From Paractinoplanes maris (GTDB lineage Bacteria > Actinomycetota > Actinomycetes > Mycobacteriales > Micromonosporaceae), in contig NZ_JALPVL010000011.1 of NCBI RefSeq assembly GCF_023544465.1, positions 62,001 to 126,000 of the forward strand: a stretch of 64,000 nt of DNA, written 5' to 3'. The notes under the pieces are model-generated. The model had not been told where the DNA came from. It ran no database searches and saw only the letters and a program-made list of their open reading frames with translations. Positions 40,788 through 48,743 of the stretch are shown piece by piece (the stretch's first letter is position 1; each line of letters starts with the position of its first letter). The position numbers were made by a program, and so were the translations under genes.

Positions 40788-42152
40788 ATGTCACACAGGT
40801 ACACGCGGGTTCCGCTCGCCGCCGCCGCCGCTCTCGTGCTCACCCTCACCGGGTGCGCCGGATGGGGTGGCGGGCCGGGCGGAGGCGGACCCGACAGCAT
40901 CAACGTCCTGATGGTCAACAACCCGCAGATGATCGATCTGCAGCGGCTCACCGCCGACAACTTCACCAAAGAGACCGGCATCAACGTCAACTTCACGGTC
41001 CTGCCGGAGAACGACGTCCGTGACAAGATCAGCCAGGAGTTCTCCAGCCAGGCCGGGCAGTACGACGTGGCCTCGCTGAGCAACTTCGAGATCCCGATCT
41101 ACGCCAAGTCGAAGTGGATCGCCCCGCTGGACGATTACGTCGCGGCCGACCAGCAGTTCGACCAGGACGACATCCTCAAGCCGATGACGCAGTCGCTGAC
41201 CGCGGACGACGGCAAGCTCTACGGTGAGCCGTTCTACGGTGAGTCGTCGTTCCTGATGTACCGCAAGGACGTGCTCGAGGCGAACAACGTCCAGATGCCC
41301 GCGAAGCCGACCTGGCAGCAGGTCGCCGACATCGCGGCCCGGGTCGACAACAAGCAGCCCGGCATGCGCGGCATCTGCCTGCGCGGTCAGCCCGGCTGGG
41401 GTCAGATCTTCGCGCCGCTGACCACGGTCGTGAACACCTTCGGCGGCACCTGGTTCGAGCAGGACTGGACGCCCAAGGTGGACGCGCCGGAGTTCACCGA
41501 GGCCGTCAACTTCTACGTGAACCTGGTGCGCACGCACGGCGAGAACGGCGCGCCGCAGGCCGGCTTCACCGAGTGCCTCAACAACCTGGTCCAGGGCAAC
41601 GTGGCGATGTGGTACGACGCCACCAGTGCCGCCGGTTCGCTCGAGGCGGACGACTCGCCGGTCAAGGGCAAGATCGGGTACGCCCCGGCGCCGGTGGTCA
41701 AGACCGACAGCTCGGGCTGGCTCTACGCCTGGTCGTGGAGCATCCAGCAGGCCAGTGCGAAGAAGGACAGCGCCTGGAAGTTCATCTCCTGGGCCTCCAG
41801 CAAGCAGTACGAGGAACTGGTCGGTCAGCAGGTCGGCTGGTCCAGTGTCCCGGCCGGCAAACGCGCCTCGACGTATGAGAACCAGGACTACCTCGGTGTC
41901 GCCTCGTCGTTCGCCGAGCCCACCAAGGCGGCGATCGAGGGCGCCGACCCGCGCAACCCGGGCGTGCAGCCCCGGCCCGCGATCGGCATCCAGTTCGTCG
42001 ACATCCCCGAGTTCACCGATCTCGGCACCCAGGCCTCGCAGTACGTCAGCTCGGCCATCGCCGGGCAGATGAGCGTCGACGAGGCCCTGAAACGCGGTCA
42101 GCGACTGGCCGAGGACGTCGCCGAGCGCTACCAGTCCCGGCAGGAGGGTTGA
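40788..42152 (+). CDS. Solute-binding lipoprotein of a sugar or polyol ABC importer
   Basis: The 454-residue product has a lipoprotein signal ending in TLTGC (Cys near residue 22). A type-1 extracellular solute-binding fold follows (SINVLMVNNPQMIDLQRLTADNFTKETGINV; GQYDVASLSNFEIPIYAKSKWIAPLDDY; YGEPFYGESSFLMYRKDVLE). This branch (family 1, often annotated SmoE/MtlE) carries mannitol, sorbitol or related sugars. ATG at 40788 follows GGGGAGG by four bases and begins a clean signal peptide. The two permease genes follow at once. No transcription factor is adjacent. Confidence 0.93.
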   Translation: MSHRYTRVPLAAAAALVLTLTGCAGWGGGPGGGGPDSINVLMVNNPQMIDLQRLTADNFTKETGINVNFTVLPENDVRDKISQEFSSQAGQYDVASLSNFEIPIYAKSKWIAPLDDYVAADQQFDQDDILKPMTQSLTADDGKLYGEPFYGESSFLMYRKDVLEANNVQMPAKPTWQQVADIAARVDNKQPGMRGICLRGQPGWGQIFAPLTTVVNTFGGTWFEQDWTPKVDAPEFTEAVNFYVNLVRTHGENGAPQAGFTECLNNLVQGNVAMWYDATSAAGSLEADDSPVKGKIGYAPAPVVKTDSSGWLYAWSWSIQQASAKKDSAWKFISWASSKQYEELVGQQVGWSSVPAGKRASTYENQDYLGVASSFAEPTKAAIEGADPRNPGVQPRPAIGIQFVDIPEFTDLGTQASQYVSSAIAGQMSVDEALKRGQRLAEDVAERYQSRQEG

Positions 42153-42154
42153 CC

Positions 42155-43114
42155 ATGACGTCGGTTGCCGAAGACACCGGGACCCGGACCGAAGAACCCA
42201 GACCCGCACCCGGAGCGGCCCGCCGCGCCTCGGCGTGGGCCCGGCGGGCGCCGCTGCTGCCGGCGCTGATCTTCATGATCATCGTGACCCAGCTGCCGTT
42301 CGTGGCCACACTGGTCATCTCGTTCATGGACTGGAACGCGTACTACCCCGACGAGCGCGGCTTCGCCGGGTTCGACAACTTCGTGCGCGTCTTCACCGAC
42401 GTCAACATGCGTGACGCGGTCTGGACCACGATCCTGCTCACCGTGGGCGTCGTGCTGATCAGCCTGCTGCTCGGGCTGGGCATCGCACTGCTGCTCGACC
42501 GCAAGTTCCGCGGTCGCGGCTGGGTGCGCACCATGATGATCGCGCCGTTCCTGGTCGTGCCGGTGGCCGCCGCCCTGATCTGGAAGCACGCCCTGTTCAA
42601 CCCCGAGTACGGCCTGTTCAACGGTGCGATCACCTGGCTCTGGGGTTTGTTCGGCTCGGACAACCCGCCGCAGCCCGACTGGATCAGCAACGCGCCGCTG
42701 TGGGCGGTCATCTTCGCCCTGGTCTGGCAGTGGACCCCGTTCATGATGCTGATCCTGCTGGCCGGCCTGCAGGGCCGCCCGCTCGACGTGATCGAGGCGG
42801 CCCGCATCGACGGAGCCAACACCTGGCAGATCTTCCGCAGCATGACACTGCCGCACCTGCGGCAGTACCTCGAACTCGGCGCGCTGCTCGGCTCCATCTA
42901 CATCGTGCAGAACTTCGACGCGGTCTTCACCATCACGTCCGGCGGTCTGGGCACGGCGAACCTGCCGTACACGATCTACCAGATCTTCTATCAGGCCCAC
43001 GACTACGGGCGGGCCTCCGCGGCCGCCGTGGTGGTCGTGATCGGCACCATCATCATCGCGACGTTCGCCCTGCGTACGGTGTCGTCGCTGTTCAAGCAGG
43101 AGGCCGGCCGATGA
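42155..43114 (+). CDS. ABC importer permease, MalF-like
   Basis: The 319-residue product has six membrane helices, starting LLPALIFMIIVTQLPFVATLVISF, and the EAA-loop signature VIEAARIDGANTWQIFRSMTLPHLR near residue 210, which contacts the ATPase. The start is ATG 42155 with AGGAGG at 42142-42147; a TTG at 42149 overlapping the upstream stop is an alternative. It pairs with the next gene to form the permease heterodimer. Confidence 0.95.
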   Translation: MTSVAEDTGTRTEEPRPAPGAARRASAWARRAPLLPALIFMIIVTQLPFVATLVISFMDWNAYYPDERGFAGFDNFVRVFTDVNMRDAVWTTILLTVGVVLISLLLGLGIALLLDRKFRGRGWVRTMMIAPFLVVPVAAALIWKHALFNPEYGLFNGAITWLWGLFGSDNPPQPDWISNAPLWAVIFALVWQWTPFMMLILLAGLQGRPLDVIEAARIDGANTWQIFRSMTLPHLRQYLELGALLGSIYIVQNFDAVFTITSGGLGTANLPYTIYQIFYQAHDYGRASAAAVVVVIGTIIIATFALRTVSSLFKQEAGR

Positions 43115-43995
43115 GCATCACCGACACCGCACCGGTCCCGGCCGCCCACGACGAGCGCGGCCGCCCGGTCAAGAAGCGCCGCGAGGGCGCGAACGTCTGG
43201 CTGTCCCTGCTCGCCTGGATCGTCGGCATCCTGTTCGTGCTGCCCGTGGTCTGGATGGTCCTGACCTCGTTCCACTCCGAGGCCAACGCGGCCACCAACC
43301 CCCCGTCGGTCCTCGCCCCGCTGACCCTGGAGGGCTACCGCGAGTTCTTCTCCGGCGGCGCCAGCCCCTGGCCGCCCCTGCTCAACTCGCTGACCGCCAG
43401 CGTGATCTCGACGATCATCGTGCTGCTGCTGTCGCTGCCCGCCGCATACGCCCTGAGCATCAAGCCGGTCAAGAAGTGGACCGACGTCCTGTTCTTCTTC
43501 CTGTCCACCAAGATGCTGCCCGTGGTGGCCGGCCTGCTGCCCTTGTATCTGTTCGCCCAGAACACCGGCCTGCTCGACAACATCTGGCTGCTCATCCTCT
43601 TCTACACCTCGATGAACCTGCCCATCGCCGTGTGGATGATGCGCTCGTTCCTGTCCGAGGTGCCGGTCGAGATGCTCGAAGCGGCCCAGATGGACGGGGC
43701 CAACCTGACCAAGACCCTGCGCTCGGTCATCGCCCCGGTCGTCACCCCCGGCATCGCCGCCACCGCGCTGATCTGCTTCATCTTCAGCTGGAACGAGCTG
43801 CTGTTCGCCCGGGTCCTCACCGCCACCGTCGCCGAGACCGCGCCGGTGTTCCTGACCTCGTTCGTCACCAGCCAGGGCCTGTTCCTGGCCCAGCTCTGCG
43901 CGGCCGCCTTCGTGGTCAGCCTGCCCGTCCTGGTGGCCGGCTTCGCCGCCCAGGACAAGCTGGTGCAGGGGCTGTCGCTGGGCTCGGTGAAGTAG
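43111..43995 (+). CDS. ABC importer permease, MalG-like
   Basis: The 294-residue product has six membrane helices (WLSLLAWIVGILFVLPVVWMVLTSF first) and the EAA motif MLEAAQMDGANLTKTLRSVIAPVVTPG near residue 200. It overlaps the MalF-like gene by four bases (ATGA). No ATPase gene follows, which is common in actinobacteria, where one MsiK-type ATPase serves several importers. A hairpin terminator ends the operon. Confidence 0.95.
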   Translation: MSITDTAPVPAAHDERGRPVKKRREGANVWLSLLAWIVGILFVLPVVWMVLTSFHSEANAATNPPSVLAPLTLEGYREFFSGGASPWPPLLNSLTASVISTIIVLLLSLPAAYALSIKPVKKWTDVLFFFLSTKMLPVVAGLLPLYLFAQNTGLLDNIWLLILFYTSMNLPIAVWMMRSFLSEVPVEMLEAAQMDGANLTKTLRSVIAPVVTPGIAATALICFIFSWNELLFARVLTATVAETAPVFLTSFVTSQGLFLAQLCAAAFVVSLPVLVAGFAAQDKLVQGLSLGSVK

Positions 43996-44017
43996 GACCC
44001 GCTCCGCCCCGATGAAA

Positions 44018-44048
44018 GGTGGCCGGCCCGTTGCCGCGGCCGGCCACC
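44018..44048. terminator. Bidirectional hairpin terminator after the importer operon
   Basis: GGTGGCCGGCC (44018-44028) pairs with GGCCGGCCACC (44038-44048) around a 9-base loop. It lies between convergent genes and has no T tract. Confidence 0.75.
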
Positions 44049-44052
44049 GCTC

Positions 44053-44532
44053 TCATTCAGTCGGTCCGGGCCCGTCCGGAGGGTGGTCCTGCGGCCGATA
44101 CGGCCCGTCCAGCCAGGTCAGAAGAGATTCGGTACGCATCCGATAGTGCTCACCGATGCGGTTGCCCGGGATCTGCTGTTTCTGGATGGCCGTGACGACC
44201 TCGTCCGACTGCACCTGAAGCAACGTGGCCGCGTTCTCCGGGGTCAGCACCACCGGCAACACCCCGGCAGCCGCCGGCGATGGCGGGGAGGCCGGCGATG
44301 GCGCGAGTGCCGTGGCCGGTGCTGCCGGTGCTGCCGGTGCTGCCGGGGGTGTCCGTCGTCGCCGGGTGGAAGCCAGGACGACCAGTCCGGTCGAGGCCAC
44401 CCAGGCGGTCACGACGAGGCCGACCTGCTTGAGCGTGACGGCCAGAACGACGAGCCATCCCAGCGCCAGTCCACCCAGCAGCCAAGGAGAAACGGACGGC
44501 CGCAGCGGTAGGGGATCGCGGTCGTCCGGCAT
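44053..44532 (-). CDS. Membrane protein with C-terminal excisionase/MerR-like helix-turn-helix
   Basis: The 159-residue product has two hydrophobic stretches near the N-terminus (WLLGGLALGWLVVLAV, VGLVVTAWVASTGLVVLA; about 18-60), then Arg-rich and Ala/Pro-rich linkers. The C-terminal domain of about 50 residues (LTPENAATLLQVQSDEVVTAIQKQQIPGNRIGEHYRM) has the winged-helix pattern of excisionase-type HTH_17 proteins. A DNA-binding domain tethered to the membrane is unusual. I use ATG 44532 because AGCGAGGA precedes it by seven bases; TTG at 44550 would add six acidic residues. No integrase is nearby, so it is not part of a visible phage. Confidence 0.72.
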   Translation of the reverse strand: MPDDRDPLPLRPSVSPWLLGGLALGWLVVLAVTLKQVGLVVTAWVASTGLVVLASTRRRRTPPAAPAAPAAPATALAPSPASPPSPAAAGVLPVVLTPENAATLLQVQSDEVVTAIQKQQIPGNRIGEHYRMRTESLLTWLDGPYRPQDHPPDGPGPTE

Positions 44533-44639
44533 GTCGTCATCCTCGCTCAAACAAGTCCTCTTCGGAACGCAGCGACACGGGCGATTACGTTCATGGGCCT
44601 CGATCCGTAACCTGAGTGCGGGTTGAGAAGAGGGACTGC

Positions 44640-44930
44640 ATGACCAGAGGACGCGGCATCAGGGGAGCGGTGAAGCGGCTGCTGACGATGGTGGCGCTGG
44701 GTCAGTCCGATCCGCCCTTCGGGCCCACCGAGATCTCCACTACGCTCCAGCGGCCCTTTGCCGTCGACGTCAAGGTTTTCGAGTGCCGCCGGTGTAAGGG
44801 CATCAAGCGCGCGAGGATGGCTCCGGAGTGCCTGGGGATCGACGGGGAACATGAGCTCTCGCCGGTCCGCATGAAGACGGCTGACAGCCGGACAGCCGGA
44901 GCCGACACACCGAGGCTCAAGATCAGATGA
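44640..44930 (+). CDS. Small CxxC protein coupled to a membrane protein
   Basis: The 96-residue product is basic. A short N-terminal helix is followed by FECRRCKGIKRARMAPECLG, a C-x2-C plus later Cys/His arrangement (also GEHE) that could bind zinc. ATG at 44640 has AGAAGAGGG upstream. Its stop overlaps the next start by four bases (ATGA), which supports both genes being real and co-translated. Base composition is lower in G+C than most neighbours. No known family. Confidence 0.62.
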   Translation: MTRGRGIRGAVKRLLTMVALGQSDPPFGPTEISTTLQRPFAVDVKVFECRRCKGIKRARMAPECLGIDGEHELSPVRMKTADSRTAGADTPRLKIR

Positions 44931-45871
44931 GCGCTTCGGACGTGCTGTCCCTGCGGCTCGGGACCCGGTTTCTCATCGTCACCCTGTTTCCCAACTTCGC
45001 CTTCGTCGTCTTTCTTGGTGCGGTTGTGGTCGCGGGAGCGCCGGGTGATCGGCCTGACTGGCACCGGATCGACGACCGCTTACAAGACATGTCGTTGGTG
45101 AGCGTCGTCCTGCTGACCGTTGCTGTTCTGGTCGCTTCGGTGGCGCTGCACCCACTCAACTATGCGATCGTCCAGCTCATGGAGGGCTATTGGCAGGGCT
45201 TGCCGTTCGGGGCGGAACTCGAACGCGTCGCCTCGGAGCGCGGTGGCCGATACCGGCAGGCTCTCCGTGATCGCTTCCAGGAGGGCGGTACCGTCGGATC
45301 GCTGCTCTACTGGCTGCCGGCTGTCGGAAATCCGGTGCGGCCCACCACCCTCGGAAACGTTCTGTTCGCCGGCGAAGTGCGAGCCGGCGCGCGGTACGGA
45401 TACGTGACCGAGTTCGTCCTGCCCCGATTGGTGCCCCTGCTTTCCGACCAGATGCGCGCTCACCTGGGGGATGCCCGCAATCAGTTGGACGCCGCCGCCC
45501 GTCTCTGCAGCCTCAGCCTGGTCAGCGTGCCGGTCACGACGCTGCTGTTGATCCGGTACGACGTGTGGCTGCTTGTGCCGGTCGCCTGCTACTTGTTCGC
45601 GTGGGCCTCGTACAGGTCGTCCGTGTCCGCGGCGCGCCGCTTCGGCAATGAGCTCGCTGTCGCCTTCGATCTGCATCACCTGGCGCTGTGGGATGCCCTG
45701 TCACTCGAACGGCCGGCCGACCTCGAGAACGAGTACGAGGTTCGAGGTCCGCTCCTGACCAAGATGTTCTACGACGAAGAGCAGTTGCAGACGAACGAGC
45801 GCGAGACGTTCAGTTACCTGCCGCCACCCCCGCCGCCGTGGCCGCCACCGCCGTGGCCACCTCTCCCGTGA
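44927..45871 (+). CDS. Multispanning membrane protein with Pro/Trp-rich C-terminal tail, unknown family
   Basis: The 314-residue product has hydrophobic segments near residues 10-35 (FLIVTLFPNFAFVVFLGAVVV), 48-75 and 195-225, and a charged cytoplasmic-looking middle part (AELERVASERGGRYRQALRDRF). It ends in a striking tail of prolines and tryptophans after SYLPP (about 297-314). The overlap with the CxxC gene suggests they work together. The tail resembles ligands for SH3/WW-type or EVH1-like domains, though no such partner is visible. Family unknown. Confidence 0.75.
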   Translation: MSASDVLSLRLGTRFLIVTLFPNFAFVVFLGAVVVAGAPGDRPDWHRIDDRLQDMSLVSVVLLTVAVLVASVALHPLNYAIVQLMEGYWQGLPFGAELERVASERGGRYRQALRDRFQEGGTVGSLLYWLPAVGNPVRPTTLGNVLFAGEVRAGARYGYVTEFVLPRLVPLLSDQMRAHLGDARNQLDAAARLCSLSLVSVPVTTLLLIRYDVWLLVPVACYLFAWASYRSSVSAARRFGNELAVAFDLHHLALWDALSLERPADLENEYEVRGPLLTKMFYDEEQLQTNERETFSYLPPPPPPWPPPPWPPLP

Positions 45872-45878
45872 GAGGCGT

Positions 45879-46739
45879 TCATCCGACGACGGCGAGGGCG
45901 AAGCCGGCCGTGGGGAGGGCGAAGAACAGGGACAGGATCGCCAGGCGGGGGATCGTGGGGCGGCGGGTCAGGATCGCGTACGCGGTCAGGAGGATCGGGA
46001 TCGTCACGAGCTGAGGGGTCAGGGTGGAGCGGGGGACGATCACGCCTGTGGCGGCGCAGGCGAGGCTGACGGCCAGGGCGGCGGACCAGAGGGCGACGCC
46101 CGCGGCGTAGGCGGTGCGGGGTCCGAACCGTACGGCGAAGGTCCGGTCTCCCGCACTGCGGTCGGCGCGCAGGTCGGTGACGGTGGTCGGCACGTAGAGG
46201 GCGGCCGCGAAGAGCACGCCGATCAGGCCGAACTGCCACGGGAAGTCCCACGGGTCGCGCGTGATCGACCAGCCCGCGGCGGGCGACACGGCCCCGACGA
46301 CCAGCGCGTTCACGGCCACGTCCCAGCCCGGCCGGGTCTTGAGGCGCAGCGGGGGAGCGCTGTAGGCCCAGCCCAGCGCCAGGACGCCGGCCACGCCGAG
46401 CACGAACAGCGGCCCGACGAACAGCGCGGCGGCGACGCAGGCGAGCGCGATCCAGCGATACCAGCGGCGCAGGGTCGCGTGGTCGATCGCGCCGGTGACC
46501 AGGGGCGCGGTGGCCTTGCGGGGGTTGGCCCGGTCGCTCGGCAGGTCGTGCAGATCGTTCTGGGCGAGCACGGCGCCCCAGACCAGCGGGCCGAGCACGA
46601 GCAGGGCGACCAGGGCCCGCGGCTGGTCCACGGGGATCCACCGGCGGTCGGCCAGGACCGTACCCAAATAGGCCGGAACCCACGACACGGGCCAGAACCA
46701 CGGCCGCGACACGGCGACCACGAGGGTGGCTGCTGTCAT
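45879..46739 (-). CDS. UbiA-family prenyltransferase
   Basis: The 286-residue product has about eight membrane helices and both Asp-rich motifs: AQNDLHDLPSDRANP (NDxxDxxxD, near residue 65) and DLRADRSAGDRT (near 190). These bind the Mg2+-prenyl diphosphate. The enzyme attaches a polyprenyl chain to an aromatic or other acceptor in the membrane; menaquinone, haem or a specialised metabolite are all possible, and no pathway gene is next to it. ATG at 46739 has GAGGA seven bases upstream; the further in-frame start at 46760 is less supported. It is convergent with the Pro/Trp-tail membrane gene. Confidence 0.9.
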   Translation of the reverse strand: MTAATLVVAVSRPWFWPVSWVPAYLGTVLADRRWIPVDQPRALVALLVLGPLVWGAVLAQNDLHDLPSDRANPRKATAPLVTGAIDHATLRRWYRWIALACVAAALFVGPLFVLGVAGVLALGWAYSAPPLRLKTRPGWDVAVNALVVGAVSPAAGWSITRDPWDFPWQFGLIGVLFAAALYVPTTVTDLRADRSAGDRTFAVRFGPRTAYAAGVALWSAALAVSLACAATGVIVPRSTLTPQLVTIPILLTAYAILTRRPTIPRLAILSLFFALPTAGFALAVVG

Positions 46740-46789
46740 GAGGGGATCCTCGGCCACCACCGCTGACAGTCCGCTGAGAGACTGAGCGC

Positions 46790-47290
46790 GTGCGCATCGT
46801 GTTGATCCGGCAGTTCACCGATTCCGACTGGCCGCAGGTGTGGGAGATCGTGCGACCGGTGGTCCGCGCGGCCGACACCTTCACCTACGACCCCGAGATG
46901 TCCGAACACGAAGCCCGCGCGACCTGGCTCGAGTCCCCACCCGGCGAAACCGTGGTGGCCCTGGCCGGCGACGAGATCCTCGGCACGGCCAAGGTCGGCA
47001 CCAACCGCCCCGGACCCGGCGCCCACGTGGCCACGGCCAGCTTCATGGTCGCCGCGCACACCCGGGGCCAGGGCGTCGGCACGGCCCTGGTCCGCTACGC
47101 CCTCGCGTGGGCCCGCCAACGCGGGTACGCCGGCATGCAGTTCAACGCCGTGGCCGAATCCAACCGAAGCGCCGTCGACCTCTACCTGCGCGAGGGCTTC
47201 AAGATTGTCGGCACTGTGCCCGGCGCCTTCGCGCACCCCGTCGAGGGCCGCGTCGGCCTGCACGTCATGTACGCCTCGCTGAGTGAGTGA
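46790..47290 (+). CDS. GNAT-family N-acetyltransferase
   Basis: The 166-residue product has the GNAT core: motif A TASFMVAAHTRGQGVGTALVRYALAWARQRG with the acetyl-CoA pyrophosphate loop (R/Q-G-x-G; here RGQGVG), followed by NAVAESNRSAVDLYLREGFKIVGTVPGAF (motif B). The N-terminal part matches phosphinothricin/methionine-sulfoximine-type acetyltransferases (IRQFTDSDWPQVWEIVRP). The substrate is unknown. GTG at 46790 begins the conserved N-terminus. It is divergent from the UbiA gene across 50 bp. Confidence 0.9.
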   Translation: MRIVLIRQFTDSDWPQVWEIVRPVVRAADTFTYDPEMSEHEARATWLESPPGETVVALAGDEILGTAKVGTNRPGPGAHVATASFMVAAHTRGQGVGTALVRYALAWARQRGYAGMQFNAVAESNRSAVDLYLREGFKIVGTVPGAFAHPVEGRVGLHVMYASLSE

Positions 47291-47379
47291 GCCAGGACCT
47301 CCACGATCATGGTGCCGACTGTGCCATCATCCCTGCTCGCATAGTCCAACGTGGATGAGAAGCGACGGCGGGAGAAGTA

Positions 47380-48228
47380 ATGAACGCAGGGCCTCGCACT
47401 CCGGGCACGTCGACAGCAGGGTCCGAAATTCAGACATTCACGGGTGCGCGCCGAATGCCTGGGGGCGGCCGGGCAAGACGCAGTGACGTCGAGGCCGCCG
47501 CCGAGCGTGGCCGGATGGCGAGCTACGGAAGGCCGGCGGTGGAGAGCTCAGCGAGTCTGGGCTCCTATCGCGAAGCCGGCCACTTCTCCGCCGACGGGCT
47601 CCCGCGCCTGGTTGTTGTGGAGCCGGACGCCACCCTTCGCGCCGCTGTGGCGCGGGACGACCCGGCCCGAGCCGACGTCGGATCGCAGCATGTCGCGGTC
47701 GAGGTCTATCTCGACACCGACGACGAAAACGTTCAGCAGACCGTCCTGGCAGCCGTCGATGCTTTCGTCGATGCGGCTGGTTTCGATGGCCCTTTTGATG
47801 TCGAGGTACGCCGCGGGTCGATCTTCCGACGCTCGCGGGCGTTCCTGCGCAAGGGGGCCGACGCGGCGGAGCTGCCCCAGAGGCTGGCCAAGGTCGAGCG
47901 GGCGCTCGAGCTGAAATACCTCGAGAAAGATCAGGCCGAGGTCGACGCGGCCCAGTCCGGCGCGGTGCAGCAACTTCTCGACAGCCTCAGCGGAGTGCCG
48001 CAGGCTTGTCTGCGGGTCGGCTCGATATTTCTGGTGAAATTCGAGGACGCCCGAGGGCCGGTGGTGCTGGTGCGAACTCTCTCCCAGCTCGAGATGCACG
48101 CTCTCGAGCGATTTCCGGAGATTCAGACCGATCCCCGGCATGCCCTGGGCGCCCTGTCGACCGCGGTCCTGGCCCTGGAGCCGGTGGTCGCGGACAATGC
48201 ATCGACGCAGGCCCCGCCAGCGCAGTGA
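47380..48228 (+). CDS. Hypothetical protein, 282 residues
   Basis: The N-terminal 60 residues are basic and low in complexity (GPRTPGTSTAGSEI, RRMPGGGRARRSDVEAAAERG). From about residue 75 a folded alpha/beta region begins (RLVVVEPDATLRAAVARDDPARAD; HVAVEVYLDTDDENVQQTVLAAVDAFVDAAG). A helical stretch with LPQRLAKVERALELKYLEKDQAEVDAAQSGAVQQLLDSL follows. A C-terminal SIFLVKFEDARGPVVLVRTLSQLEMHALERFPEIQTDP ends the ordered part. ATG at 47380 with GGAGA at 47371-47375 is chosen. The gene has no partner and ends at a bidirectional terminator. I do not recognise the family. Confidence 0.72.
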   Translation: MNAGPRTPGTSTAGSEIQTFTGARRMPGGGRARRSDVEAAAERGRMASYGRPAVESSASLGSYREAGHFSADGLPRLVVVEPDATLRAAVARDDPARADVGSQHVAVEVYLDTDDENVQQTVLAAVDAFVDAAGFDGPFDVEVRRGSIFRRSRAFLRKGADAAELPQRLAKVERALELKYLEKDQAEVDAAQSGAVQQLLDSLSGVPQACLRVGSIFLVKFEDARGPVVLVRTLSQLEMHALERFPEIQTDPRHALGALSTAVLALEPVVADNASTQAPPAQ

Positions 48229-48230
48229 AC

Positions 48231-48257
48231 GCGGCGCCGCCGGGTGGGCGGCGCCGC
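48231..48257. terminator. Bidirectional hairpin terminator
   Basis: GCGGCGCCGCC (48231-48241) pairs with GGCGGCGCCGC (48247-48257), loop GGGTG, between the convergent hypothetical gene and the FKBP gene. Confidence 0.8.
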
Positions 48258-48264
48258 ATCGCTG

Positions 48265-48633
48265 TCACTGCACGCCGAGCAGGTCCACCACGAAGATGAG
48301 GGTCTCGTTCGGCTTGATGACGCCGCCGGCACCGCGGGCGCCGTAGCCGAGGTGGGCGGGGATGGTCAGCTTGCGCCGGCCGCCGACCTTCATGCCCACC
48401 ACACCCTGGTCCCAGCCGGCGATGACCTGGCCGCCGCCGAGCGGGAAGGCGAAGGGCTCGCCACGGTTGTAGGAGGCGTCGAACTCGCGGCCGGTCGAGT
48501 GCGCCACGCCCACGTAGTGGACGCTGACGTACTGGCCGGGCGCCGCCTCGGGCCCCTCGCCGACGGTGATGTCCTCGATCACGAGGTCGGCCGGGGGCGC
48601 GCCCTCGATCGGACCGATGTCGGGCTTGTCCAT
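48265..48633 (-). CDS. FKBP-type peptidyl-prolyl cis-trans isomerase
   Basis: The 122-residue product is one FKBP domain: VSVHYVGVAHSTGREFDASYNRGEPFAFPLGGGQVIAGWDQGVVGMKVGGRRKLTIPAHLGYG carries the usual active-site aromatic and aspartate residues, and NETLIFVVDLLGV closes the fold. It accelerates proline isomerisation in the cytoplasm. ATG at 48633 has GGAG six bases upstream; upstream codons to 48669 are not conserved. Confidence 0.95.
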   Translation of the reverse strand: MDKPDIGPIEGAPPADLVIEDITVGEGPEAAPGQYVSVHYVGVAHSTGREFDASYNRGEPFAFPLGGGQVIAGWDQGVVGMKVGGRRKLTIPAHLGYGARGAGGVIKPNETLIFVVDLLGVQ

Positions 48634-48743
48634 GGGAACTCCATTCGTTGACTTCTCGAGCCCCGCCATGCAATCACACGGTTCGTCACCGCTGGTGACG
48701 GACGTGCTGAACGACTCACGCCAAATATCCGTAGTACGCGTTC

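Noticed and set aside
44053..48228. A genomic island or prophage remnant around the excisionase-like gene
   Set aside because: No integrase, tRNA, att repeats or phage structural gene was seen, and the flanking genes are ordinary chromosomal types.
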